Source of the DNA: Actinomycetes bacterium
GTDB lineage: Bacteria; Actinomycetota; Acidimicrobiia; Acidimicrobiales; RAAP-2
Reading direction: 5' to 3'
Assembly (NCBI GenBank): GCA_021777285.1
Contig: JAJYDR010000027.1
Location: 1 to 20,177 of the forward strand
DNA length: 20,177 nt
Made by a program: the position numbers and the translations under genes. Below, piece after piece: positions 1 through 7,675 of the stretch; position 1 is the stretch's first letter, and every line of letters starts with the position of its first letter. The notes beneath the pieces were generated by a model. It saw nothing but the letters and a program-made list of their open reading frames with translations. It was not told the DNA's origin and did no database searches.

Positions 1-86
1 CCGGCTTTCCCGAACTCGACGTCGAGGTCCCGTGGTGGGGTGGGCGCAGCCTGCGCTTCGGCTTTCCACCTCGTTGACTTCGCGGG

Positions 87-849
87 TCAAACTGGAGGGG
101 AATTATCTTCCCGAGGATCGAGGTTAGACGTCGTGACGGTGTTGCGCCGCTCGCGTATCTCATCGTGGTAGTCGTTGATCTGGCAACGGGGGTGGATCGC
201 TTCGGTGACGAAGGCTGCCTGGGCCGCGACCAGAGTGGCCTTCGTGGTCGTGCGCTCGGCCCGGGCCTTCACCCGGGTCGGGTTGTCGACCGTGGTGTCG
301 TCGGGGACCGCGTCCATTGCGTAGTTGGCGAGTCAGTGAATGCCGTGGAGCTCTTTGGCGTACTTGAATGCGTTCTCGATGCGCCAGCGTGCTCGCAGCG
401 CTCGGATCAGACGAGCACCACCCGCGATGATGTTCGACGTGAAGATCTGCAGGACAACATGACCGCCCTCGCGCAGGCTGAGCTGACGGGCCTTGCGGTA
501 GCCCGGGAAAGGGATACCGTTTCGTCGGTGAGGCAGTAGGAGAGACGCGTGCCAGCGACCTCACCCGGGAAATGTGGGGATCCGCCGTCGAGGTGACCAG
601 TTGAGCCCTTCGATAGGTCATCCAGTCCACGTGGCGTTCGCGCAGGGCTGAGAACACCCTCGGGTAGGCCCCTTCCCGGTCGAAGCCAACCATGATCGGG
701 CGGGTCCCGCAGATCGCGACGAGCTGGTCGATCACCGGGGGGGGGAGGTTGACCGAGACGCCCTTGGCCTCGCCCGAGGAGAAGCAGGTCGCCCGCCAGG
801 TCTCGTCGACGACGAAGGCGTCATCGCGTCCCCGTTCGGCCGCGCGCAT
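87..849 (-). pseudogene. Decayed DDE transposase (IS4/IS1634-like), N-terminus lost
   Basis: Remnant of a DDE-type transposase read on the minus strand in several frames. From 849 downward one frame encodes a strand with VVDETWRAT and, further on, MVGFDREGAYPRVFSALRER, which resembles the catalytic 'DRGGWSPALFAALR' block of this transposase group. Around 430-580 the reading moves to another frame (FPGYRKARQLSLREGG, then RALRARWRIENAFKYAKE), so at least one and probably two frameshifts have occurred. A further in-frame TGA at 333-335 replaces what should be Trp in 'GIH-W-LANYAMD'. The last part (76 residues, 87-317) has the charged C-terminal tail usual in the family. No frame upstream of 849 supplies the N-terminal third, so the gene is 5'-truncated as well. 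Positions 1-86 probably belong to the same relic but encode nothing I recognise. Exact IS family is uncertain. Confidence 0.72.
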
Positions 850-973
850 TCTGGTTACGAAAGGAATTCGTGGTCACGATTGTGAGATGGTTCGACTCCG
901 GAGATCTCAGACTAGTTACAGCAACGAAATCATCACGATCCTCGCATGACGTCCCTCCAGAAGAGCTATACCT

Positions 974-997
974 CATACATATAGGGATATATGTTTG
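974..997 (+). promoter_or_regulatory. Operator-like dyad A upstream of the aldehyde dehydrogenase gene
   Basis: Near-perfect inverted repeat: CATACATATA (974-983), 4-base spacer, TATATGTTTG (988-997), with one mismatch in ten pairs. It lies 45-68 bases before the ATG at 1042, in an AT-rich island of an otherwise GC-rich region. The same dyad recurs upstream of the cupin, FAD dehydrogenase and permease genes. By analogy with two of those sites, TATGTT at 990-995 may be the -10 element, but I see no convincing -35 seventeen bases upstream here. Most likely a binding site for a dimeric regulator; the GntR protein encoded at 12283 is the nearest candidate. Confidence 0.6.
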
Positions 998-1041
998 AAG
1001 TTGAGTCGCCCTCGAGAGACGGGGGTTAGAAAGGGGAGACT

Positions 1042-2469
1042 ATGCGGCGGTTGACGAACTTCATAGGGGGCGAGCCGACGGCTCCAAACGCGGAGCGCTA
1101 TAGGGAGTTGATCGATCCCGCCACGGGCGAGCCGTTCGCGGAGATGCCTGTCTCCGACGCGACCGACGTGGATGCGGCGCTTCGCGCTGCGTCGTCGGCC
1201 TTTACTATGTGGCGTCGCGCGACACCGAGTTCGCGCAGCCTGGCGTTGCTAAGAATCGCTGATGCAATCGAGGCACGGGCCGCTGAGATTGTAGAAATTG
1301 AGACGCAGAACACTGGAAAGATCAGGGCACTGACTCTCTCCGAGGAGATACCTCCGATGCTTGACCAGATCCGCTTTTTCGCGGGAGCGGCACGTCTGCT
1401 CGAGGGTCGCGGCGCCACCGAGTACATGGAGGGCATGACCAGTTACGTACGTCGCGAGCCCATTGGCGTGTGCGCGGCGGTAACGCCGTGGAACTACCCG
1501 ATGATGATGGCCGTGTGGAAGTGGGCACCAGCGATCGCGGCCGGCAACACCATGGTTCTCAAGCCTGGTGACACGACACCGGCGTCAACGCTCTTCATGG
1601 CCGAACTTATGGCCGAGCACCTCCCGGCCGGGGTCTTCAACGTCGTGTGCGGCGACCGAGACACTGGCCGTGCGCTCATCGAACACCCCACGCCGGCGAT
1701 GGTGTCGATTACCGGGTCGGTGCGGGCGGGGATCGACGTTGCGCAGACGGCTGCCCAGACGCTCAAGAAGGTGCACCTTGAACTTGGTGGCAAGGCGCCG
1801 GTCGTGGTATTTTCCGACGCAGACATCGAGGCCGCGGCCGAGGCGATCGCAGTCGCGGGCTACTTCAACGCTGGACAAGACTGCACAGCGGCCACGCGAG
1901 TGCTGGTCCAGGACGCCGCCTACGACGACTTTGTTGAGGCAATCGGTGCGCGAGCGCGGACAACTATAACAGGGGCGTCGGACGACGCGGACGCGTTGTT
2001 TGGTCCCGTTAATAACGGCGACCAGTACGAGCGGGTGATGGGCTTCCTCGAGCGACGGCCCGCGTACTCGCGTGTGGTCGCCGGCGGGGAACGTGTCGGT
2101 GACCGTGGTTACTTCATCGCGCCGACGGTCGTTGCCGACCTTGTCCAGTCCGACGAACTCATTCAAAGCGAAGTCTTCGGACCGGTCATCACCGTACAGC
2201 GATTTAGTGACGAGGAGCAGGCAATTGCCTACGCGAACGGAGTCAATTACGCTCTCGCGAGTTCAGTGTGGACGAAGGATCACGGTCGTGCCATGCGGCT
2301 TACCCGAGACCTCGACTTTGGCTGCGTCTGGGTCAACACCCATATTCCTCTTGTCGCCGAGATGCCTCACGGCGGCTTCAAGCACTCGGGCTACGGCAAG
2401 GACCTGTCGGTGTACGGCTTTGAGGACTACACGCGTATCAAGCATGTCATGCACAATCTGGAAGCTTGA
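1042..2469 (+). CDS. NAD(P)+-dependent aldehyde dehydrogenase, PatD/aminobutyraldehyde type
   Basis: Soluble 475-residue aldehyde dehydrogenase of normal family length that oxidises an aldehyde to its acid with NAD(P)+. Visible landmarks are TPWNYP with the oxyanion Asn at residue 151, ELGGKAP with the general-base Glu at 247, the Gly-rich cofactor turn SITGSVRAG near 225, catalytic Cys281 in NAGQDCTAA, and EVFGPV near 380. The context NAGQDCTAATR and the C-terminal block HSGYGKDLSVYGFEDYTRIKHVM closely resemble gamma-aminobutyraldehyde/betaine-aldehyde dehydrogenases (PatD, BADH), so an aminoaldehyde is the best substrate guess, but family members are promiscuous. ATG at 1042 follows a strong AAAGGGGAG ribosome site. 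The gene has its own promoter region with dyad A and is separated from the next gene by a second dyad, so it is probably a single-gene transcript co-regulated with the rest. Confidence 0.93.
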   Translation: MRRLTNFIGGEPTAPNAERYRELIDPATGEPFAEMPVSDATDVDAALRAASSAFTMWRRATPSSRSLALLRIADAIEARAAEIVEIETQNTGKIRALTLSEEIPPMLDQIRFFAGAARLLEGRGATEYMEGMTSYVRREPIGVCAAVTPWNYPMMMAVWKWAPAIAAGNTMVLKPGDTTPASTLFMAELMAEHLPAGVFNVVCGDRDTGRALIEHPTPAMVSITGSVRAGIDVAQTAAQTLKKVHLELGGKAPVVVFSDADIEAAAEAIAVAGYFNAGQDCTAATRVLVQDAAYDDFVEAIGARARTTITGASDDADALFGPVNNGDQYERVMGFLERRPAYSRVVAGGERVGDRGYFIAPTVVADLVQSDELIQSEVFGPVITVQRFSDEEQAIAYANGVNYALASSVWTKDHGRAMRLTRDLDFGCVWVNTHIPLVAEMPHGGFKHSGYGKDLSVYGFEDYTRIKHVMHNLEA

Positions 2470-2478
2470 GCTGCAGCA

Positions 2479-2508
2479 TTCATAAACATCTAGAAATAGG
2501 TGTATAGT
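2479..2508 (+). promoter_or_regulatory. Promoter and operator-like dyad D upstream of the cupin gene
   Basis: Inverted repeat TAAACATCTA (2483-2492), spacer GAAA, TAGGTGTATA (2497-2506), matching in 8 of 10 pairs and fitting the pattern of dyads A, B and C. A TATAGT -10 candidate (2503-2508) sits at its right edge. A weak -35, TTCATA (2479-2484), lies 18 bases before it, so the dyad fills the spacer between the promoter boxes, a position expected for repression. It starts 14 bases after the aldehyde dehydrogenase stop codon. Confidence 0.55.
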
Positions 2509-2557
2509 GAGGACGACGGCGATAGCCACCGTTGAGGTCACGTTTTGGGGGGTTGCC

Positions 2558-2896
2558 ATGCTGCTGTTTCGTAAAGACGACATCGTCACTGAGCCACTTG
2601 ACGTTGGTGAGGGCAAGTTCAACCTGGTCGACTTGGTCGCTCAGGCTCAGGACGCTCCGCTCACGGCTGGTGTAGCCGAGATCTGGAAGGGTGCTCCCGT
2701 CGATTTCGACTACGACAACGATTGTGCCGTCTGCTTCATGATCGAAGGTGAGGTCACTCTCGTAGAGGGGGATGATCGTCACGCGTTTAGGCCGGGTGAC
2801 CTGGTCTACATCCCACAGCAGAAGGGCCTCGTCGTGTTGTGGGAGACCGATTCGTATGGCAAGTTCATGTACGTCACCTACCCACACTGGCGATAG
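2558..2896 (+). CDS. EutQ-like cupin domain protein
   Basis: Small 112-residue cytoplasmic protein, a single cupin barrel of the EutQ/DUF861 kind. The block from residue 40 (EIWKG...FDYDNDC) through IEGEVTLVEGD, PGDLVYIPQQKG and the ending YVTYPHW follows EutQ closely. The usual metal-binding HxH of cupins is absent: the first motif has D, N and D in its place, and motif 2 has no His. EutQ proteins also lack this site, so a metal-independent or regulatory role is plausible. I chose ATG 2558, behind a G-rich stretch (2547-2552), over the in-frame GTG at 2507, which overlaps the promoter and dyad and would add 17 residues with no cupin similarity. EutQ itself is linked to ethanolamine use and acetate kinase activity, but no other ethanolamine gene is visible here, so the role is open. 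Confidence 0.8.
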   Translation: MLLFRKDDIVTEPLDVGEGKFNLVDLVAQAQDAPLTAGVAEIWKGAPVDFDYDNDCAVCFMIEGEVTLVEGDDRHAFRPGDLVYIPQQKGLVVLWETDSYGKFMYVTYPHWR

Positions 2897-2906
2897 CCAT
2901 ACGGGC

Positions 2907-2937
2907 TTGCAACAAAACCGCTAAAGTTATATGTTTA
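2907..2937 (+). promoter_or_regulatory. Promoter and operator-like dyad B upstream of the FAD dehydrogenase operon
   Basis: TTGCAA (2907-2912), 17 bases, TATGTT (2930-2935) forms a credible sigma-70-type promoter. TATATGTTTA (2928-2937) is the right half of the shared dyad, and AAAACCGCTA (2914-2923) is a decayed left half (6 of 10 positions as in the consensus). The 13 bases from G2926 are the exact reverse complement of a stretch in front of the permease gene at 15477-15488 and beyond. Transcription would begin near 2942, leaving an untranslated leader of about 40 bases before GTG 2984. This is the probable promoter for the 2984-12251 gene run. Confidence 0.6.
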
Positions 2938-2983
2938 AGAAGAGCGGCGGCCGAAGAGTCGTCGTCGAGGAAGGGGGGATGCG

Positions 2984-4510
2984 GTGACCACAACTGCCGT
3001 TCACGCAGGTCTCGAGGGGGCAATCGCCGATTTACGCCAGTCGATTGGATCCGAGTTTGTCCTGACCGAGCCCTATCACCGGGCGATCCGTTCGTCATCG
3101 GCCGCGCCGTTTGGCGTACACCTGTGGCAGGACACCTTGCCCGACCTTGTTGTACGCCCCGGCTCAACTGCCGACGTTATCGAGATCGTACGGATCGCCA
3201 ACCGTTGGAAGGTCCCGATCGTGCCCCGGGGTGCTGGCGCCGGACTGGCTGACGGCGCGATGCCGCTGCGTCGTGGAATCGTGGTTGATATAAAGCGCAT
3301 GCACGACGTCCTCGAGATCGACGACGACAACATGACCGTCACGGTGCAGCCCGGGATCAACATGATGGAGCTCAACAAGATCTTGCGACCGCTCAATGTG
3401 TGGTTCCCCGATGACCCGGCCAGCTATCCGGTGAACGTGTTGGGCGGGCGAGTGGGTACGGGGGGCTGGAGCCTTGTCGGAGCCGGATACGGGCACATCC
3501 CGAACAACGTGGTGTCAATGGAAGTGGTCACGCCAACGGGCGAGGTCATCCGGGTTGGTGAGGGTGGTGCTCGCAAGATCCGAAAGGCCAGTACTGGCTA
3601 TCGCATGAAGGAACTCTTCATTGGGCACCAGGGCACGCTGGGCATCGTAACCGAGCTCACGCTTGACCTCTCTCCGCGTCCCGAGGTGGAATTCCCGGCC
3701 TTCTTCGCCGTCAGGGACTGGCGCGATTCGTGGCGCCTCACGCAGACTCTCGGCAAGAGTGGGCTCAAAACGATCTCGGGAATCTTCCAGTTCGATGAGC
3801 GCAAGGTGGACTTCCTGCGGCGAGACGACGAAGCGTGGATCCCTCTCCCGGACTGGGTTCAGGGTGCGACAGGCGTTATCTGCTACGGACGCGAAGCCGA
3901 GGTCAACGCGGCCAAGCCAATTATCTTCGATCTCGCGAAGGAGGCGGGCGCCACCTATCTCGGTCAGGAGATGTCCGAGGGAGATTGGGCGAGCCGTCAT
4001 GACCGTTATCACCTCGCGTACCACGGGCGTAGCGGTGGCAAGATCAAGTTGATGGCGTGGTCGATCGACGACTGCGCTGTGCAGTGGTCGGAACTGCCCG
4101 CGGTCAAGAAGCGGTGGTACGAGATCGCAGACGCCCTTGTTGCGAAGCACCCGGAGCACTTTGATGTGTGGGGGATGTTCATGTACACGAACAACCCGTT
4201 CCGACCATGGGGAGATCATCTCACGGAGTTGGACATGGGCATCAACGAGTTGGAGATGACCCCTGAGATCTGGGCTGACTGGATTGAGGCGAAGACTGAG
4301 ATTGCGCGCACCGCAGTCCGCCACGGCGGGTCGGTGTCGGCGTGCCACGGTGGTACCCGCGAAGGCGAAGTCAATGTCTCGTGCTACGAGGAACTGGCCG
4401 AAGGGCAGTTTGAGTTGATGAAGAAACTCAAGCGACTGCTCGACCCTGAAAACATTATGAATCCTGGCAAATACAACCTGGACGAAGCTTACGAAGGAGA
4501 CGCCCGATGA
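2984..4510 (+). CDS. GlcD-like FAD-binding dehydrogenase/oxidase (PCMH/VAO family)
   Basis: 508-residue flavoprotein of the GlcD/D-lactate dehydrogenase/VAO superfamily. The PCMH FAD-binding domain covers roughly residues 50-230: PRGAGAGLADG (81-91) binds the FAD pyrophosphate, followed by TVQPGINMMEL, GGRVGTGGWS and GHQGTLGIVTELTL. The substrate-binding C-terminal domain follows, with HGGSVSACHGGTREGE (about 445-460) at the place where relatives carry active-site His residues, and ends with LLDPENIMNPGKYN, a family hallmark. Relatives oxidise 2-hydroxyacids (glycolate, D-lactate), aryl alcohols or ether lipids; the substrate here cannot be assigned. GTG 2984 is preceded by GGAAGGGGGG. The stop overlaps the next start (ATGA), so it is translationally coupled to the Fe-S protein, as GlcD is to GlcF. 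The ETF genes downstream suggest ETF, not oxygen, is its electron acceptor. Confidence 0.9.
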   Translation: MTTTAVHAGLEGAIADLRQSIGSEFVLTEPYHRAIRSSSAAPFGVHLWQDTLPDLVVRPGSTADVIEIVRIANRWKVPIVPRGAGAGLADGAMPLRRGIVVDIKRMHDVLEIDDDNMTVTVQPGINMMELNKILRPLNVWFPDDPASYPVNVLGGRVGTGGWSLVGAGYGHIPNNVVSMEVVTPTGEVIRVGEGGARKIRKASTGYRMKELFIGHQGTLGIVTELTLDLSPRPEVEFPAFFAVRDWRDSWRLTQTLGKSGLKTISGIFQFDERKVDFLRRDDEAWIPLPDWVQGATGVICYGREAEVNAAKPIIFDLAKEAGATYLGQEMSEGDWASRHDRYHLAYHGRSGGKIKLMAWSIDDCAVQWSELPAVKKRWYEIADALVAKHPEHFDVWGMFMYTNNPFRPWGDHLTELDMGINELEMTPEIWADWIEAKTEIARTAVRHGGSVSACHGGTREGEVNVSCYEELAEGQFELMKKLKRLLDPENIMNPGKYNLDEAYEGDAR

Positions 4511-5724
4511 CCCAGCAACTGAGCTCCAAGCCATTTTACGGCCAGCGTATCGAGGTGCGCAGCGTTCCTGACCCGATCGTCAAGGACTGCTTCGCAGTCT
4601 TCGCGTGTCGACACAAGTTCTGCCGGGAAGTGTGCCCGGTGTACCAGGACGACCGTGACGAGTCCCACACTTCGTACGGCTTTCACTCAACCCTGCTTGC
4701 GATTTCGCAGGGCATAGGCTCGCTTGAGGATGTTCGGGACCAGGTAACGAACTGCCTCGAATGCGGTGCATGCGAGTTGCGTTGCCCGAACACACTGTTC
4801 GCCGGGGACTTCTACGGCGCGTCAACGACCACTGTCGATTTGGTTCGAAAGGTCCGGCGCGATCTGGTGGCGGCTGACATCGGCTTCGAGAAGTATGAGG
4901 CGATCATCGAGGTTATCGATAAGTATCTTTCGTACTTCACCGGACCCGAGGAAGATCTTACGCGGTGGGCCGAGGGGCTGAATCTTCCCTTCACTGGTGA
5001 GACGATTCTCTTCGTTGACTACTTCAACGCCTTCGAGACTACGGTGGTGGCCCGTAACGCCGCGAAGATTTTGTCAGCCGCAGGCGTGTCGTATGGCATT
5101 TTGCGTCACCCGGGGGCGACGTTGGGCGAACTACTGGACGTCGACCTCGACGCATTCGTGGAGCATGCGCGGTACAACGTTAACGAGTTGGTGACAGCGG
5201 GCGCGAAGCGCGTCATCCTCATTAACCCCCACGATTATACGTATTTCACGCGTGACTACACCGCATACCTGGGCGAGCTGCCCTTCGAAGTTGTCTACGT
5301 CACGGACGTGATCGATGAGTTGATCACGTCGGGCGCGATCACGTTCGAGGGTGCGTCGCCGCTGTCGGGCAACGTCAGTTACCACGACCCGTGTACCCTC
5401 AACAAGATCTGCGGAATCACGGAATCGCCTCGACGAATTATTCGGTCGTTGCCCGGGCTCAATTTCGTCGATGTCAGCCCGGTCGCGCAGTGGAGCTACT
5501 GCTGTGGGAAGGGTAGCTCCAGTTTCAAGGTTCTGCACCCGGACACCTCGTACCGAATTGGTGCCCGGCGCCTTCAGGCGGCTGCCGACGTCGGCGCCGA
5601 GCGCCTCGTGCTGGCATGCCCGCACTGTGAAGACCAACTCACTGACGTTCGAGCCCGATCGGGTGCACCTGTCGAGCCGATTCACGTCCTCGCACTCGTT
5701 GCTCAAGCCATGGGCCTCGAGTAG
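4507..5724 (+). CDS. Fe-S oxidoreductase subunit, GlcF/HdrD-like, with CCG domains
   Basis: 405-residue soluble electron-transfer partner of the FAD dehydrogenase. The N-terminal ferredoxin-like part has a normal 4Fe-4S motif CLECGACELRCP (Cys 83, 86, 89, 93). It has a second, oddly spaced set, CFAVFACRHKFCREVCP (Cys 28, 34, 39, 43; x5-x4-x3 instead of x2-x2-x3). Two CCG-type repeats follow. The first (about 165-260) is degenerate: LFVDYFNAFETT begins it but NPHD stands where CPxC is usual. The second is intact, with HDPC, SYCCGKGSSS and LACPHC (about 290-380), and should hold an HdrB-like Fe-S centre. Its ATG overlaps the stop of the FAD gene. It probably relays electrons from the flavin to EtfBA. 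GlcF is the closest functional analogy; no membrane segment is visible. Confidence 0.87.
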   Translation: MTQQLSSKPFYGQRIEVRSVPDPIVKDCFAVFACRHKFCREVCPVYQDDRDESHTSYGFHSTLLAISQGIGSLEDVRDQVTNCLECGACELRCPNTLFAGDFYGASTTTVDLVRKVRRDLVAADIGFEKYEAIIEVIDKYLSYFTGPEEDLTRWAEGLNLPFTGETILFVDYFNAFETTVVARNAAKILSAAGVSYGILRHPGATLGELLDVDLDAFVEHARYNVNELVTAGAKRVILINPHDYTYFTRDYTAYLGELPFEVVYVTDVIDELITSGAITFEGASPLSGNVSYHDPCTLNKICGITESPRRIIRSLPGLNFVDVSPVAQWSYCCGKGSSSFKVLHPDTSYRIGARRLQAAADVGAERLVLACPHCEDQLTDVRARSGAPVEPIHVLALVAQAMGLE

Positions 5725-5739
5725 TTGAAAGGAGAATTT

Positions 5740-5985
5740 ATGACTGATTTCTCATCCCTCGACGGACGTGCCGTCTTCACGGATGGGCACTGGGAGATCC
5801 CGGCGGACCTCGTTGGAGATCAGGTTCCACTACCCCTACAAAGGATGGACCTTGGTGAGCGGAATCGAATCATCGCTCAGCGCCTTCGCTATCTCGATTT
5901 CGTGCACGACCACTTTGCTGACTCCGTTACGCCGCCCCCTCCGGGTTATGCCGTCGTCGAGCCCGCGATTGAAGTTGAGCACTGA
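5740..5985 (+). CDS. Unrecognised 81-residue protein inside the redox operon
   Basis: Not recognised. ATG 5740 has a textbook AAAGGAG site 7 bases upstream; an in-frame TTG at 5725 overlaps that site and is less likely. The gene lies 15 bases after the Fe-S gene and 11 before etfB, so it is firmly part of the operon. The protein is acidic and soluble, without cysteines, signal peptide or membrane helix. It runs: a short polar start, GHWEIPADLVG, a positively charged helix-like stretch (LGERNRIIAQRLRYLDFVHDHF, about 42-63) and a Pro-rich tail (TPPPPGY) ending in acidic residues. Its position suggests a small structural subunit or adaptor of the dehydrogenase-ETF assembly; that is inference from location only. 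Confidence 0.75.
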   Translation: MTDFSSLDGRAVFTDGHWEIPADLVGDQVPLPLQRMDLGERNRIIAQRLRYLDFVHDHFADSVTPPPPGYAVVEPAIEVEH

Positions 5986-5996
5986 CGGGGGCTGCG

Positions 5997-6773
5997 ATGA
6001 AGGTACTTGTCTTAGTGAAGCACGTCCACGACACCACTGAGGTGCGCTTCGGCGACGACGGCACACTCCTAGTTCGTCAGGCTCCCGCCAAGATCAACGA
6101 CTACGACCGTAACGCCCTTGAGCTGGCAGCGCAATTGCGCGAACGTGACGACGCGGCGGTAATTCTTGCCGGTGTCGGTTCGGCCGAGGCTGCCAAGACA
6201 CTTAAGGAGGCACTAGCCTTCGGCGGGGAGATGGCTGTGCTCGCCGTAACTGACGCGTCCCTCGATTCGGCAGGGGTAGCGGCCGTTCTCACTGCCATCA
6301 GTCAGTCCGAGGGTCCGTTCGACCTCATTCTTGCGGGCGACGTCTCCGAGGACGGCTACGACGGACTCGTTCCCGGAATGGTGGCGGCTCGGCTGGGGTG
6401 GCCCATTGTCCGTGGGGTGACCGCGCTGAGCGTCGGTAGTGGAAGTGTTGCGGTGACGCGAGTGGCCGATGACGTCGAGGAGAGTTTTAGTGTCGAGATG
6501 CCAGCCGTTATCTCGGTGACTCGCCTCATTAACACGCCGCGCACCATCACGACGATGCAGGTCATGAAGGTCCCAATGAGCAGGGTTCGATCGGTGAGTC
6601 TGGCCGAGCTCGATGTAGCCGAGAGCGAGTGGCGAGAGGATGCTCAAGCCGTGCGGCTGACTGCGGTGCGTCCGGCGACTAGCCCGCGCGCCAACGAGAT
6701 CTTGAGCGGTGACTTGGCCGATGTCGTGGCCTCCCTGGTGCAGCGGATGGAGAAATTTGGGGTGCTGTCGTGA
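5997..6773 (+). CDS. etfB: Electron transfer flavoprotein beta subunit
   Basis: 258 residues, the normal EtfB length. It begins MKVLVLVKHVHDTTEVRF, shows the alpha/beta nucleotide-binding pattern (NALELAAQLRE, AKTLKEALAFGG, DLILAGDVSEDGYDG), and ends with the conserved TTMQVMKVPMSRVRSVSLAELDV recognition region. EtfB binds AMP in standard ETFs (or a second FAD in bifurcating ones) and forms a heterodimer with EtfA in the cytoplasm. The usual 'NPFD' at the substrate-facing loop reads NDYDRNALE here, a mild deviation. It overlaps etfA by four bases (GTGA). In this operon it is the obvious acceptor for the FAD/Fe-S dehydrogenase. Confidence 0.93.
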   Translation: MKVLVLVKHVHDTTEVRFGDDGTLLVRQAPAKINDYDRNALELAAQLRERDDAAVILAGVGSAEAAKTLKEALAFGGEMAVLAVTDASLDSAGVAAVLTAISQSEGPFDLILAGDVSEDGYDGLVPGMVAARLGWPIVRGVTALSVGSGSVAVTRVADDVEESFSVEMPAVISVTRLINTPRTITTMQVMKVPMSRVRSVSLAELDVAESEWREDAQAVRLTAVRPATSPRANEILSGDLADVVASLVQRMEKFGVLS

Positions 6774-7672
6774 GCACGGCCGTTGTCGTCGTCGAAACGG
6801 GCCTCGACCCGCAGCGTCTGGTCGATCTGGCGCGCGGTGCCAGTGAGTCGGTCGTGGTCGTGGTCGTGGGGGAGGGGGTACTCGAGTGCGGGCCGAGTGA
6901 CGTCGAGGCGGCGGGATTGGCGATTGATCCCGTGGACACCGCAGGCTCTGCGAGTGCCATAGCTGACTACGCTCGCGAGGTCGAGGCCGATCTTCTGGTC
7001 GTCGCCTCAAGTGCGCGGCTGCGCGAGGTGATGCCGTTCCTTGCCCAGGAGTTAGGTGCCGCGTGCGTCGCCGACGCCACTGTGTTGCGTCGTTCAGGCC
7101 AATTCGTAGAGGCCGAGCGGCTCCTCTACGGCGGAACAGCCATCGGCACTGTCGTTCTCCAACGACCAGTAGCGATTGTCTCCGCCTCGGTGCGACGAGC
7201 GCTCGAGCACGTTGTTGTTGAGTCCCGGAACGTGAAGGCGACAGTCTCCAGGCGACACCTGACTAGTCGGCGGCCAATCGAACGCAGCAGTGCGCTGCCC
7301 GAGGCGACCAAGGTGGTCTCATTCGGACGCGGCGTGCGAACCGTTGACGACGTGGCTCTTGTTCGTGAACTTGCCGTGCGGCTCGGCGCCGAGCTCGGGT
7401 GTTCTCGCCCCATCGTTGAGGACATGCGCTGGCTGGGTGTCGAGCACCAAGTTGGGCTCACTGGAACGACGGTGACGCCGCAGCTCTATGTCGCTGTCGG
7501 CATCTCCGGGCAGATCCAACATCTCGTCGGTATGCGGGACTCGAAGGTCATCGTGGCTATCAACGCGAATCCCGCGGCGCCGATATTCTCGGTTGCCGAC
7601 GTCGGAGTGGTGGGTGACCTCTACGAGGTTGTACCTCTTCTCACCGAGGCGCTCGCCCGCCGTGGCGGCTAA
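6770..7672 (+). CDS. etfA: Electron transfer flavoprotein alpha subunit
   Basis: 300 residues, slightly shorter than typical EtfA (about 310-340). The N-terminal half is a loose alpha/beta domain (VVVVETGLDPQRLVDLARG, DLLVVASSARLREVMPFLAQEL). The C-terminal FAD-binding domain is well conserved: VVSFGRGVRT, DMRWLGVEHQVGLTGTTVTPQLYVAVGISG, then IQHLVGMRDSKVIVAINANPAAPIFSVAD, the family signature. There is no N-terminal ferredoxin domain, unlike the EtfA of some bifurcating lactate dehydrogenase/Etf complexes, so a plain electron-carrier role is favoured. GTG 6770 overlaps the etfB stop; the etfD start follows 3 bases after its stop. The FAD of EtfA would hand electrons to EtfD. Confidence 0.93.
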   Translation: MSTAVVVVETGLDPQRLVDLARGASESVVVVVVGEGVLECGPSDVEAAGLAIDPVDTAGSASAIADYAREVEADLLVVASSARLREVMPFLAQELGAACVADATVLRRSGQFVEAERLLYGGTAIGTVVLQRPVAIVSASVRRALEHVVVESRNVKATVSRRHLTSRRPIERSSALPEATKVVSFGRGVRTVDDVALVRELAVRLGAELGCSRPIVEDMRWLGVEHQVGLTGTTVTPQLYVAVGISGQIQHLVGMRDSKVIVAINANPAAPIFSVADVGVVGDLYEVVPLLTEALARRGG

Positions 7673-7675
7673 GCC

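Noticed and set aside
165..539. Plus-strand open frame of 124 codons at the left edge.
   Set aside because: It lies opposite the transposase relic, which has convincing family motifs; the plus frame has none.
885..906. GGTTCGACTCC, which resembles a tRNA T-loop and could be the missing tRNA half.
   Set aside because: Only 2-3 stem pairs form, no acceptor or anticodon arm surrounds it, and it does not match the acceptor of the tRNA-Arg fragment at 17428.
3515..4534. A 339-codon minus-strand open frame opposite the FAD dehydrogenase.
   Set aside because: It has no ribosome site or recognisable motif; long antisense frames are expected in GC-rich genes, and the plus frame is a clear conserved protein.
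5725..5739. TTG at 5725 as the start of the small protein.
   Set aside because: It overlaps the ribosome site that fits ATG 5740, and it adds only five residues encoded by that site itself.
6213..7010. A 265-codon minus-strand open frame opposite etfB/etfA.
   Set aside because: Composition is almost only Arg, Pro, Ser and His, the typical shadow of GC-rich coding sequence on the other strand.
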